This document shows positions 42,988 through 50,513 of a DNA stretch of 64,000 nucleotides, in pieces; the first letter of the stretch is position 1, and each line of letters starts with the position of its first letter. The translations under genes were made by a program, and so were the position numbers. Origin of the DNA: Flavobacterium caeni (GTDB taxonomy: Bacteria > Bacteroidota > Bacteroidia > Flavobacteriales > Flavobacteriaceae); contig NZ_FMVF01000013.1 in the NCBI RefSeq assembly GCF_900101895.1, forward strand, positions 40,901 to 104,900. The letters are read 5' to 3'. The notes under the pieces are model-generated. The model saw nothing but the letters and a program-made list of their open reading frames with translations. It was not told the origin of the DNA and did not search any database.

Positions 42988-43317
42988 ATGATCAAGGTAT
43001 CAGATTCGGCCAGCAAAAAAATCGTCGACATGATGAAGGAAGACGGCTTTGATGCGACCCAGGATTATGTGCGCGTGGGGGTAAAAAGCGGCGGCTGCAG
43101 CGGACTTTCGTACGAACTCAAATTCGACAAACAGATAGGCGAAAACGACAAGATTTTCGAAGACAACGACGTAAAAATCGCGGTCGAGAAAAAATCATTT
43201 TTGTACCTCGCGGGAACCATCCTCGAATATTCGGGTGGTCTCAACGGCAAGGGCTTTGTGTTCAACAATCCGAACGCGAGCAGGACTTGCGGTTGCGGGG
43301 AATCATTTTCTTTATAG
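42988..43317 (+). CDS. A-type Fe-S carrier (HesB/IscA/SufA family)
   Basis: The 109-residue protein binds and delivers Fe-S clusters. The three cysteine ligands are visible: one in SGGCSGL (about residue 35) and the pair in TCGCGESF at the end. The ATG at 42988 gives MIKVSDSASKKIVDMM; the longer reading upstream would overlap the promoter. It is the first gene of the suf cluster; whether it should be called sufA or iscA cannot be settled from sequence. Confidence 0.93.
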   Translation: MIKVSDSASKKIVDMMKEDGFDATQDYVRVGVKSGGCSGLSYELKFDKQIGENDKIFEDNDVKIAVEKKSFLYLAGTILEYSGGLNGKGFVFNNPNASRTCGCGESFSL

Positions 43318-43332
43318 TCGTAAAAAAGCCAG

Positions 43333-43429
43333 AGTCTTAAAGTCGTAAAGGCGCGAAATCGTCAAAAAAACGACACATTACTTTAAGATACCAAGCCTTT
43401 ATGACTTTATGACTTTATGACCTTATGAC
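43333..43429. repeat. Inverted repeat without a gene in the carrier/sufB junction
   Basis: The 20-bp arm 43333-43352 pairs with 43395-43414 at 18 of 20 positions, around a loop of 42 bases. The right arm belongs to a tandem TTTATGAC repeat of four units (43398-43429) that ends inside sufB. The first three units each form a mini-frame ATG-ACN-TTA-TGA whose stop overlaps the next ATG. Confidence 0.8.
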
Positions 43430-44885
43430 TAAAGTAGTAAACAAATATACCGAGGACGACCTCAAAATCGAACTCGAAAACAAAGAATACGAGTACGGAT
43501 TCTACACCGACATCGAGTCGGATACGTTTCCTGTAGGACTTTCCGAAGACATCGTCCGCGCGATTTCGCAAAAAAAGGAAGAACCGCAGTGGATGACCGA
43601 TTGGCGTATCGAAGCGTTCCGCGCGTGGCAGGAAATGACCGAGCCGACGTGGGCCAACGTACACTACGACAAGCCCGACTTTCAGGCCATTTCGTACTAT
43701 TCGGCACCCAAGAAAAAAGCCAAATACAACAGCCTCGACGAGGTAGATCCCGAGCTTTTGGAAACGTTCAAAAAACTCGGCATCTCGCTCGACGAGCAAA
43801 AGGTTTTGGCCGGCGTGGCCGTAGACATCGTAATGGATTCGGTTTCGGTGGCCACCACGTTCAAGAAAACGCTGAGTGAAAAAGGCATCATTTTTTGCTC
43901 GATTTCAGAGGCGATCAAAGAACATCCCGAGCTCGTCCAGAAGTACATAGGATCGGTCGTGCCGCAAAAAGACAATTTTTATGCGGCTTTGAATTCTGCC
44001 GTATTTTCGGACGGTTCATTCTGCTACATCCCGAAAGGCGTACGTTGCCCGATGGAACTCTCGACGTATTTCCGCATCAACCAAGCCGGTACGGGCCAAT
44101 TCGAAAGGACTTTGGTCATCGCCGACGAAGGCAGTTATGTGTCGTACCTCGAAGGCTGTACGGCACCGAGCCGCGACGAAAACCAATTGCACGCGGCCGT
44201 TGTCGAACTTATCGCGCTCGACGATGCCGAAATCAAGTATTCGACCGTACAAAACTGGTATCCGGGTAATAAGGAAGGCAAGGGCGGCGTATTCAACTTC
44301 GTGACCAAGCGCGGCTTGTGCGAGAAAAACGCAAAAATTTCGTGGACGCAGGTCGAAACGGGTTCAGCCGTGACGTGGAAGTATCCGTCTTGCGTGTTGA
44401 AAGGCGACAATTCGGTGGGCGAATTCTACTCGATTGCCGTCACCAACAATTTCCAGCAAGCCGATACCGGAACCAAGATGGTCCACCTGGGCAAAAACAC
44501 CAAATCAACAATCATCTCGAAAGGGATTTCTGCCGGAAAATCGCAAAACAGCTACCGCGGATTGGTTCAAATTTCAGCAAGAGCCGAAAACGCAAGGAAT
44601 TTTTCGCAATGCGATTCGCTCTTGATGGGCAACAATTGCGGCGCGCACACATTCCCGTACATCGAATCGAAAAACCCGTCGGCAAAAATCGAACACGAAG
44701 CGACGACGTCAAAAATCGGCGAAGACCAGGTTTTTTATTGCAACCAGCGCGGCATCCCGACCGAAAAAGCGATTGCGCTCATCGTCAACGGATTCAGCAA
44801 GGATGTACTCAACAAACTGCCGATGGAATTTGCGGTGGAAGCGCAAAAGTTGCTTGAGATTTCACTTGAAGGCTCGGTAGGTTAA
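43425..44885 (+). CDS. sufB: Fe-S cluster assembly scaffold subunit SufB
   Basis: This scaffold subunit of the SufBCD complex assembles Fe-S clusters. The 486-residue length and content match the family: [59 protein letters not shown], and the C-terminal [41 protein letters not shown]. The chosen ATG is the fourth unit of a TTTATGAC tandem repeat. The stop is the first base triplet of the next repeat arm. Confidence 0.97.
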   Translation: MTKVVNKYTEDDLKIELENKEYEYGFYTDIESDTFPVGLSEDIVRAISQKKEEPQWMTDWRIEAFRAWQEMTEPTWANVHYDKPDFQAISYYSAPKKKAKYNSLDEVDPELLETFKKLGISLDEQKVLAGVAVDIVMDSVSVATTFKKTLSEKGIIFCSISEAIKEHPELVQKYIGSVVPQKDNFYAALNSAVFSDGSFCYIPKGVRCPMELSTYFRINQAGTGQFERTLVIADEGSYVSYLEGCTAPSRDENQLHAAVVELIALDDAEIKYSTVQNWYPGNKEGKGGVFNFVTKRGLCEKNAKISWTQVETGSAVTWKYPSCVLKGDNSVGEFYSIAVTNNFQQADTGTKMVHLGKNTKSTIISKGISAGKSQNSYRGLVQISARAENARNFSQCDSLLMGNNCGAHTFPYIESKNPSAKIEHEATTSKIGEDQVFYCNQRGIPTEKAIALIVNGFSKDVLNKLPMEFAVEAQKLLEISLEGSVG

Positions 44886-44920
44886 TTTGAAAATGAGGTA
44901 ATTTGAAAATTTGAAAATGG
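44883..44920. repeat. Left arm of the four-helix-bundle cassette 1
   Basis: AATTTGAAAA units; the segment 44900-44920 is inverted relative to 45291-45313. It contains the sufB stop at one end and the ATG of the inserted gene at the other. Confidence 0.82.
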
Positions 44921-45261
44921 AGCGCAAAGACAACATTATTGTCAAATTAACATTGGCGTTTGCGCTGGAAATCATCAAATATTCAGAAGAACTTCAAGAA
45001 GGTAAAAAATTTGTCATCGCCAATCAATTGCTAAAGTCGGGAACATCAATCGGAGCGAATATCAGAGAGGCGCAAAACACAGAGAGCAAACAAGATTTTG
45101 TCCATAAGTTTAAAATCGCTGCCAAGGAAATAGAAGAAACATTTTATTGGCTGGAATTGTGCGAGTTATCGGAAAATTATCCGTCAACGCAAGAACTGAA
45201 GGAACAATTAGAAAACATTTCAAGAATAGTCAACAAAATAATAATCACATCAAAAACATAA
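44917..45261 (+). CDS. Four-helix-bundle protein (S23/23S rRNA intervening-sequence protein family), copy 1
   Basis: The 114-residue protein has the family pattern VKLTLAFALEIIKYSEEL, FVIANQLLKSGTSIGANIREAQNTESKQDFVHKFKIAAKEIEETFYWLELCELS and a final amphipathic helix. Such proteins are small pentameric helical bundles; members are encoded inside 23S rRNA intervening sequences or as accessory factors of diversity-generating retroelements (Avd). Here the gene sits between sufB and sufC and is AT-richer than its neighbours. Inverted repeats bracket it. The role is unknown. Confidence 0.88.
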   Translation: MERKDNIIVKLTLAFALEIIKYSEELQEGKKFVIANQLLKSGTSIGANIREAQNTESKQDFVHKFKIAAKEIEETFYWLELCELSENYPSTQELKEQLENISRIVNKIIITSKT

Positions 45262-45290
45262 CGAATTTGAATTTTTAACGGGACACATTT

Positions 45291-45325
45291 CCAAATTTTC
45301 AAATTTTCAAATTTCCAAATTCAAA
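45291..45325. repeat. Right arm of the four-helix-bundle cassette 1
   Basis: CCAAATTTTCAAATTTTC-type units, inverted relative to the left arm; it ends directly before the sufC ATG at 45326. Confidence 0.82.
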
Positions 45326-46072
45326 ATGTTACAAATCAAGAATTTACACGCTAAAGTAGAAGACAAAGATATCCTCAAAGGCATCAACCTCACAGTAAAT
45401 GCCGGAGAAGTCCACGCCATCATGGGCCCGAACGGCTCCGGAAAATCAACGCTTTCGGCCGTCATCGCCGGAAACGAAAACTATGAAGTCACCGAAGGCG
45501 AAGTCATCCTCGACGGCGAAGATTTATCCGAATTGGCGCCCGAAGAACGCGCACACAAAGGCGTGTTTTTGTCGTTCCAATACCCGGTCGAAATCCCGGG
45601 CGTATCGGTGACGAACTTCATGAAAACGGCCATCAACGAATCGCGCAAAGCCAAAGGTTTAGAGGAAATGCCGGCGAATGAAATGCTCAAATTGATCCGT
45701 GAAAAGTCGGAGCTTCTGGAAATCGACCGCAAATTCATGTCCAGATCGCTCAACGAAGGATTTTCGGGTGGTGAGAAAAAACGCAACGAAATCTTCCAGA
45801 TGGCGATGCTCGACCCGAAACTCGCCATCCTCGATGAAACCGATTCAGGTCTCGATATCGATGCATTGAGAATCGTGGCCAACGGCGTCAACAAACTCAA
45901 AAGCGACAAAAACGCGGTAATCGTCATCACGCACTACCAAAGGCTTTTGGATTACATCGTGCCGGATTTCGTACACGTTTTGTACAACGGAAAAATCGTC
46001 AAATCGGGCGGGAAAGAACTCGCGTATGAATTAGAGGAAAAAGGCTACGATTGGATTAAGAACGAAAATTAG
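45326..46072 (+). CDS. sufC: Fe-S assembly ATPase SufC
   Basis: The ABC-type ATPase drives the SufBCD scaffold. The 248 residues include Walker A GPNGSGKST (about 35-43), the signature region FSGGEKKRNEIFQMAMLDP, Walker B LAILDETDSGLD and the H-loop VITHYQRLLDYI. Its ATG follows the right arm of cassette 1 directly, and its stop lies at the edge of the left arm of cassette 2. Confidence 0.97.
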   Translation: MLQIKNLHAKVEDKDILKGINLTVNAGEVHAIMGPNGSGKSTLSAVIAGNENYEVTEGEVILDGEDLSELAPEERAHKGVFLSFQYPVEIPGVSVTNFMKTAINESRKAKGLEEMPANEMLKLIREKSELLEIDRKFMSRSLNEGFSGGEKKRNEIFQMAMLDPKLAILDETDSGLDIDALRIVANGVNKLKSDKNAVIVITHYQRLLDYIVPDFVHVLYNGKIVKSGGKELAYELEEKGYDWIKNEN

Positions 46073-46104
46073 ACGAAAGTCTGAAAGACAAATGACGAAG
46101 GACT
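46072..46104. repeat. Left arm of the four-helix-bundle cassette 2
   Basis: GACGAAAG ... GAAGGACT; inverted relative to 46532-46564. The ends match perfectly over eight bases and the middle imperfectly (about 22 of 33 ungapped). Confidence 0.7.
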
Positions 46105-46156
46105 GCGTTCAAAAGTAGTTTTTCAATATACACGCCAACATTATTATTTATACGCC

Positions 46157-46555
46157 ATGAAAAAATTCAATTCATTTGAAGAAATTGTTGCTTGGCAGAA
46201 GGCCAGGGAACTCAACAAACAAATTTATTTGCTGACGGATCAAAATAACGGATTCAACAAAGATTTCGATTTGAAACGACAGATTCGGAGGGCAGTAGTT
46301 TCTGTGTCTTCGAACATAGCTGAAGGCTTCGAAAGAAATACAGATAATGAGTTCTGCTATTTTCTTTTCGTTGCCAAAGCATCATCAGGGGAAGTACGCT
46401 CGCAATTGTATTTGGCTTACGACCTCGGCTACATTTCGGACGATGATTTTCGCATTCACATCAAAAATGTAACAGATGTATCACGTTTGATAGCTGGATT
46501 AATTAAATTTTTATCAAAGGCACAGGCCAAAAGTCCTTCCGACTTTTGTCATTAG
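46157..46555 (+). CDS. Four-helix-bundle protein (S23/23S rRNA intervening-sequence protein family), copy 2
   Basis: The 132-residue protein starts MKKFNSFEEIVAWQKARELNKQIYLLT and contains the family core LKRQIRRAVVSVSSNIAEGFERNTDNEFCYFLFVAKASSGEVRSQLYLAYDLGYIS. It is clearly of the same family as the 44917 gene but only distantly related, so it is a separate insertion rather than a duplication. It sits between sufC and sufD, and its last seven codons are inside the right inverted-repeat arm. Confidence 0.9.
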   Translation: MKKFNSFEEIVAWQKARELNKQIYLLTDQNNGFNKDFDLKRQIRRAVVSVSSNIAEGFERNTDNEFCYFLFVAKASSGEVRSQLYLAYDLGYISDDDFRIHIKNVTDVSRLIAGLIKFLSKAQAKSPSDFCH

Positions 46556-46564
46556 TCTTTCGTC
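46532..46564. repeat. Right arm of the four-helix-bundle cassette 2
   Basis: AGTCCTTCC ... CTTTCGTC, inverted relative to 46072-46104. It ends nine bases before the sufD ATG. Confidence 0.7.
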
Positions 46565-46573
46565 AATAAAAAA

Positions 46574-47890
46574 ATGGAACTAAAAGAAAAACTCATCTCC
46601 TCCTTCATGGCCTTCGAAGAAAGCGTCGACGTGCATTCCGACCTGCACGACGTTCGAACGTCTGCGCTCAAAAATTTCGAGACCAAAGGCTTCCCGACCA
46701 AAAAGGAAGAAGCCTGGAAATACACGTCGCTGGGTGCAATTTTGAAAAACGATTTCAGCGTGTTCCCCAAGACCGATGGCGCGGTCGATTTCGCCGATGT
46801 CAAGAAGTATTTCCTGCACGAAATCGACACGTATAAAGTCATTTTCATCGACGGCAAATTCAGTTCGTTTTTGTCTTCGACGACACACGACGGACTCGAT
46901 GTTTGCCTGATGTCATCGGCGCTCACCAAGCCCAAATACAAAATGGTCATCGACGAGTATTTCAACAAAGTCGCGAGCAAGGACGAAAGCCTGACCACGC
47001 TCAACACCGCGTTTGCACTCGAAGGCGCCTACATCAACATCCCCAAAAGCAAAGTCGTCGAAAAACCGATCGAAATCATCAACTTTTCGACCGGGAATGA
47101 GGCCGCATTGCTCGTACAGCCGCGCAATTTGATCATCGTCGGCGAAAACGCGCACGTGCAAATCATCGAGCGGCACCAATCGCTCAACGACAATCCAGTG
47201 CTCACCAATTCGGTGACCGAGATTTTTGCAAGAAAACGCGCTATCGTCGATTATTACAAGATCCAAAACGACAACCTCGAAGCGTCGCTCGTAGACAATA
47301 CCTACATTTCGCAAAAGGAACAAACGCACGTTTCGGTACACACGTTCTCGTTTGGCGGGAATTTGACGCGCAACAACCTCAATTTCTACCACGAAGGCGA
47401 AGGCATCGATTCGACGCTCAAGGGCATTACAATCATCGAGGGCAAGCAGCACGTAGACCACTACACGCTCGTCCATCACGCGACGCCGAATTGCGAATCG
47501 CACCAGAATTACAAAGGGATTTTCGGCGACCGTTCGACCGGCGTGTTCAACGGCAAGATTTTCGTCGAAAAAGAAGCCCAAAAAACCGACGCGTTCCAGC
47601 AAAACAACAACATTTTGCTCAGCGACAAAGCCACGATCAACGCCAAGCCGCAGCTCGAAATCTTTGCCGACGACGTCAAATGTTCGCACGGCTGCACGAT
47701 CGGCCAACTCGACGACAAGGCGATGTTTTACATGCAATCGCGCGGGATTCCGCAAAAAGAGGCGAAGGCATTGCTCATGTACGCGTTCTCGAACGAAGTC
47801 ATCGAAAGCATTAAAATCCCGGAATTGAAACAGCGCATCACCAAGATCATTGCGATGAAATTGGGCGTGAACATGGGGTTTGATTTGTAA
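46574..47890 (+). CDS. sufD: Fe-S cluster assembly protein SufD
   Basis: This partner of SufB in the SufBCD scaffold has 438 residues. The C-terminal half carries the family beta-helix and the signature LEIFADDVKCSHGCTIGQLDDKAMFYMQSRGIPQKEAKALLMYAF. The N-terminal KKEEAWKYTSLGAIL segment is typical. A GAAAGAC tandem repeat begins directly after its stop. Confidence 0.96.
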   Translation: MELKEKLISSFMAFEESVDVHSDLHDVRTSALKNFETKGFPTKKEEAWKYTSLGAILKNDFSVFPKTDGAVDFADVKKYFLHEIDTYKVIFIDGKFSSFLSSTTHDGLDVCLMSSALTKPKYKMVIDEYFNKVASKDESLTTLNTAFALEGAYINIPKSKVVEKPIEIINFSTGNEAALLVQPRNLIIVGENAHVQIIERHQSLNDNPVLTNSVTEIFARKRAIVDYYKIQNDNLEASLVDNTYISQKEQTHVSVHTFSFGGNLTRNNLNFYHEGEGIDSTLKGITIIEGKQHVDHYTLVHHATPNCESHQNYKGIFGDRSTGVFNGKIFVEKEAQKTDAFQQNNNILLSDKATINAKPQLEIFADDVKCSHGCTIGQLDDKAMFYMQSRGIPQKEAKALLMYAFSNEVIESIKIPELKQRITKIIAMKLGVNMGFDL

Positions 47891-47914
47891 GTCGAAAGAC
47901 GAAAGACGAAAGAC
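47891..47914. repeat. Tandem GAAAGAC repeat after sufD
   Basis: Three GAAAGAC units; the same unit is in the arms of cassette 2. No gene and no inverted partner are seen here. Confidence 0.8.
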
Positions 47915-47941
47915 AAACGAGTTTTTCATTAACGATTTTTA

Positions 47942-48031
47942 GGAGCTTTTTCCCGCTGTCCGCTTTTATCTTTTACGGCCTCCGCTGCGCTGCGGCCGCA
48001 AAAGGATAACCGCTTCCATCGGGGCTAGGGC
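47942..48031. repeat. Intergenic hairpin repeat, type A (short copy)
   Basis: It begins GGAGCTTTTTCCCGCTGTCCG and ends CATCGGGGCTAGGGC, the same ends as both arms of the 1-kb element at 2862-3859. The middle is a GC-rich hairpin (ATCTTTTACGGCC pairing with GGCCGCAAAAGGAT). Confidence 0.8.
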
Positions 48032-48041
48032 ATCCCACAAA

Positions 48042-48073
48042 TAAAAAAGCCTGGTCGGTGTGATCAGGCTTTT
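48042..48073 (-). terminator. Intrinsic terminator of the serine hydrolase gene
   Basis: AAAAGCCTG / CAGGCTTTT stem with an 11-base loop and a six-T run on the minus strand. The TGA stop lies at the base of the loop. Confidence 0.88.
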
Positions 48074-49413
48074 ACTTTTTTGATACTTCCGGTGATTTCC
48101 TTCAAAAAGTGGTTGAAATCGAACCCAGGGTTTTCCTTTAATCCCATCCGCACGATCACCAAATCCTTAGACGGAACAATGAACACGTGCTGCCCCTGAA
48201 ACCCATTGGCCGAATACAGGTCGCGCGGCGCATCGGGATAATAACCACCCTTGTTGATCCAGAAATGGCCGCCGTAATGGTCGTTTGAACCCTTGGCCGG
48301 CGTGGTCACATAGTCGATCCATTTTTCGTCGAACAGGCGTTCGTTTTTCCACTGGCCTTTGTGCAGGTACAACAGTCCGAATTTAGCCCAATCGCGCGTC
48401 GTGGCCCAACCATAGGACGATCCCACGAAATTGCCCGACATGTCGGTCTCGACAAACATCGAGTGCATCCCGATCTTGTCGATCAGCGACGCATACCAAA
48501 AATCGAGGTATTGCTGGTGCGTCTTGAATTGTTTGCGCAAAATGCCCGAGAGCAGATTGGTTGTCCCCGACGAATAATTCCAGTGCTCGTTGGGCGCAAA
48601 AGCACGGCATTTGTCGCGTTGTACGGCCGTCATGTCTTTGGCCAGGAACAACATTTGGGTCGCGTCCGAGATGGTTTCGTAGTTTTCGTCCCACTCGAGC
48701 CCGCTGTTCATGCGCAGCAAATTACTCGTGGTGATGTTGCGGCGTTGGTCCTTGCGCCATTCCGATATGGGCGCGGGTTTGAAAATGTCGAACTTTTTTT
48801 GGTGTTGCAGGATGCCAAAGTAGGTGGCCGTTAAACTCTTGGTCATCGACCAGCCCAGGATACGCGATTTTTTACTGAAACCGGCATCGTATTTTTCGGC
48901 AATGATTTTGTCTTTGTACACCACCAGTACCGAGCGCGTCCTTTTGGTTTTGTTGCCGTTGTGGTCAAAAGCGTCGTCTACCGCTTTTTGCAAACGGCCG
49001 TAATTGACCTCGTCAAAAAAAGTATCGCGCGGCTCGGCGTCGCCGTAGGGAAACGCGGCCACAGGCCCTTTGGTTCGTTTGGGGATGGCGTATGGCTTGG
49101 TGGTATCGAAATCGTCGTCTACCAACACCGAGCCCAAACCTTCGCGGTAGATGGCCTTACGCGTGTTCAACCCAAAAACCGATGCGGTCGCCCATTTGTT
49201 TTTTTCGTCGATGTTGTTCAGCGCAAGATCCACGAGCGGGATGTCGTTGTCGCCTTCTTCGATCATCTGCAACGTACGGCCATCGGCAAAATGCCCGGTC
49301 GCGACGCTCTTGGCTGCAAACCCCGAAATCAGGTCGAGCTTCGGATAATTGACCCCGACGACCACACCCAAGGCGGCCACCACGATCAAACCAAACCAAT
49401 GGCGTTTTTTCAT
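48064..49413 (-). CDS. Class C beta-lactamase-like serine hydrolase
   Basis: The 449-residue protein has an N-terminal membrane anchor or signal (residues 6-22). The serine-hydrolase SxxK motif is in GWSMTKSLTATY (about residue 183), the YxN-equivalent in WNYSSGTTNLLSGIL, and the C-terminal GFQGQHVFIVPSKDLVIVRMGL is typical. The family includes esterases and peptidases as well as beta-lactamases; the substrate is unknown. It stands alone on the minus strand and splits the suf genes into two blocks. Confidence 0.9.
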   Translation of the reverse strand: MKKRHWFGLIVVAALGVVVGVNYPKLDLISGFAAKSVATGHFADGRTLQMIEEGDNDIPLVDLALNNIDEKNKWATASVFGLNTRKAIYREGLGSVLVDDDFDTTKPYAIPKRTKGPVAAFPYGDAEPRDTFFDEVNYGRLQKAVDDAFDHNGNKTKRTRSVLVVYKDKIIAEKYDAGFSKKSRILGWSMTKSLTATYFGILQHQKKFDIFKPAPISEWRKDQRRNITTSNLLRMNSGLEWDENYETISDATQMLFLAKDMTAVQRDKCRAFAPNEHWNYSSGTTNLLSGILRKQFKTHQQYLDFWYASLIDKIGMHSMFVETDMSGNFVGSSYGWATTRDWAKFGLLYLHKGQWKNERLFDEKWIDYVTTPAKGSNDHYGGHFWINKGGYYPDAPRDLYSANGFQGQHVFIVPSKDLVIVRMGLKENPGFDFNHFLKEITGSIKKVKA

Positions 49414-49486
49414 AGGTGTGAATACGTTAGCGGTAGTAAAATTAAAAAAACATCCCTACGTTTTACAGCCCCAATGCAAAAACAAT

Positions 49487-49494
49487 TATATTTG
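49487..49494 (+). promoter_or_regulatory. Promoter -7 element of the DUF2157 pair
   Basis: TATATTTG, a perfect TAnnTTTG match; leader about 19 nt. Confidence 0.6.
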
Positions 49495-49517
49495 ATTGCA
49501 CATCATCAAAAAAACCA

Positions 49518-50513
49518 ATGAACGCAGAACAGGAATCGGTTGCGCAGCGGCTGCTGGATGAATCGGTCATTTCCCGCCAACAATTGGCCGAGGTCAAGGC
49601 CTATCGGTCGCTCGGCATTTTTTCGCTGCACCATGAATTGCAGATGTTGCTTTATGCTTCAGTCTTGCTGTTCACGGCCGGGGCGGGCATTCTAATCTAT
49701 GAAAACATCGATACCATCGGGCACACGGCAATCTTGGTTTTACTGCTGTTGTTGTGCGCGGGGAGCTATTACTTTTGCTTCAAGAAATCAACAGGATTCC
49801 ATCGGGAGGAAGTAGATTTTGACCATCCGGCGTACCAATACCTGGTGTTGCTGGCGACCATTTTGGGCACTACGTTTATCGGCTACTGGCAGTACCAGTA
49901 CGCTTCGTTCGGGTCCTATCACGAAGTACCCACATTGCTTTCGGCCGCGCTGGCGTTTGCATCGGCGTATTATTTCGACAACCGCAGCGCGTTGACCATC
50001 GGCACCACGGCCCTCGCCGCGGCCGTGGGCATTACCGCCACGCCACAGACGGTTTTAGATAATGATTTCCTGGGCCATCCGGCGTTGCTTTTTTCGGGGA
50101 TTATACTCGGCATTTTGCTTGTGGGTTGGACCGAGTACAGCCAGCGCACCGCGCTGAAAAAGCACTTTGCCCTGGTGTTTCTCACCTTTGCGCAGCACCT
50201 GCTGGGGATTTGTTGCGTGGCCGGGCTTATCGAAGGTTTTTGGCCGGTATATGCCATCGTCCTGGCCGCAGCAACGTTTTATTTTTACAAAAAAAGCCAT
50301 GCGATCGACGCGTTGTCGCTGTTTGTTTTTGCGCTCGTCTATGCCTACATCGGATGGAATATTTTGATGTTCAAAGCCATCGATTTTATCGGCTTGAATT
50401 TTTTTAGCGAATTGCTGATCTTGGCTGCGCCGTTGTATTTTATTGGCTCGATCACGTTGTTCGTTTTTGCCATCAAACGCTTTAACAAAAAGAACGATGA
50501 TCGCCTACGATAA
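49518..50513 (+). CDS. DUF2157-type polytopic membrane protein
   Basis: The 331-residue protein has a short cytoplasmic N-terminal helix (LLDESVISRQQLAEVKAYRS) and then about nine to ten membrane segments, as in DUF2157 proteins. The function is unknown. The next membrane gene starts 17 bases before its stop, so they are translationally coupled. Confidence 0.8.
   Translation: MNAEQESVAQRLLDESVISRQQLAEVKAYRSLGIFSLHHELQMLLYASVLLFTAGAGILIYENIDTIGHTAILVLLLLLCAGSYYFCFKKSTGFHREEVDFDHPAYQYLVLLATILGTTFIGYWQYQYASFGSYHEVPTLLSAALAFASAYYFDNRSALTIGTTALAAAVGITATPQTVLDNDFLGHPALLFSGIILGILLVGWTEYSQRTALKKHFALVFLTFAQHLLGICCVAGLIEGFWPVYAIVLAAATFYFYKKSHAIDALSLFVFALVYAYIGWNILMFKAIDFIGLNFFSELLILAAPLYFIGSITLFVFAIKRFNKKNDDRLR

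Noticed and set aside
43320..47920. CRISPR array or phage-type repeats in the suf region
   Set aside because: The repeats are 7-10 bp units in direct tandem or inverted pairs without regular spacers, and no cas gene is present.
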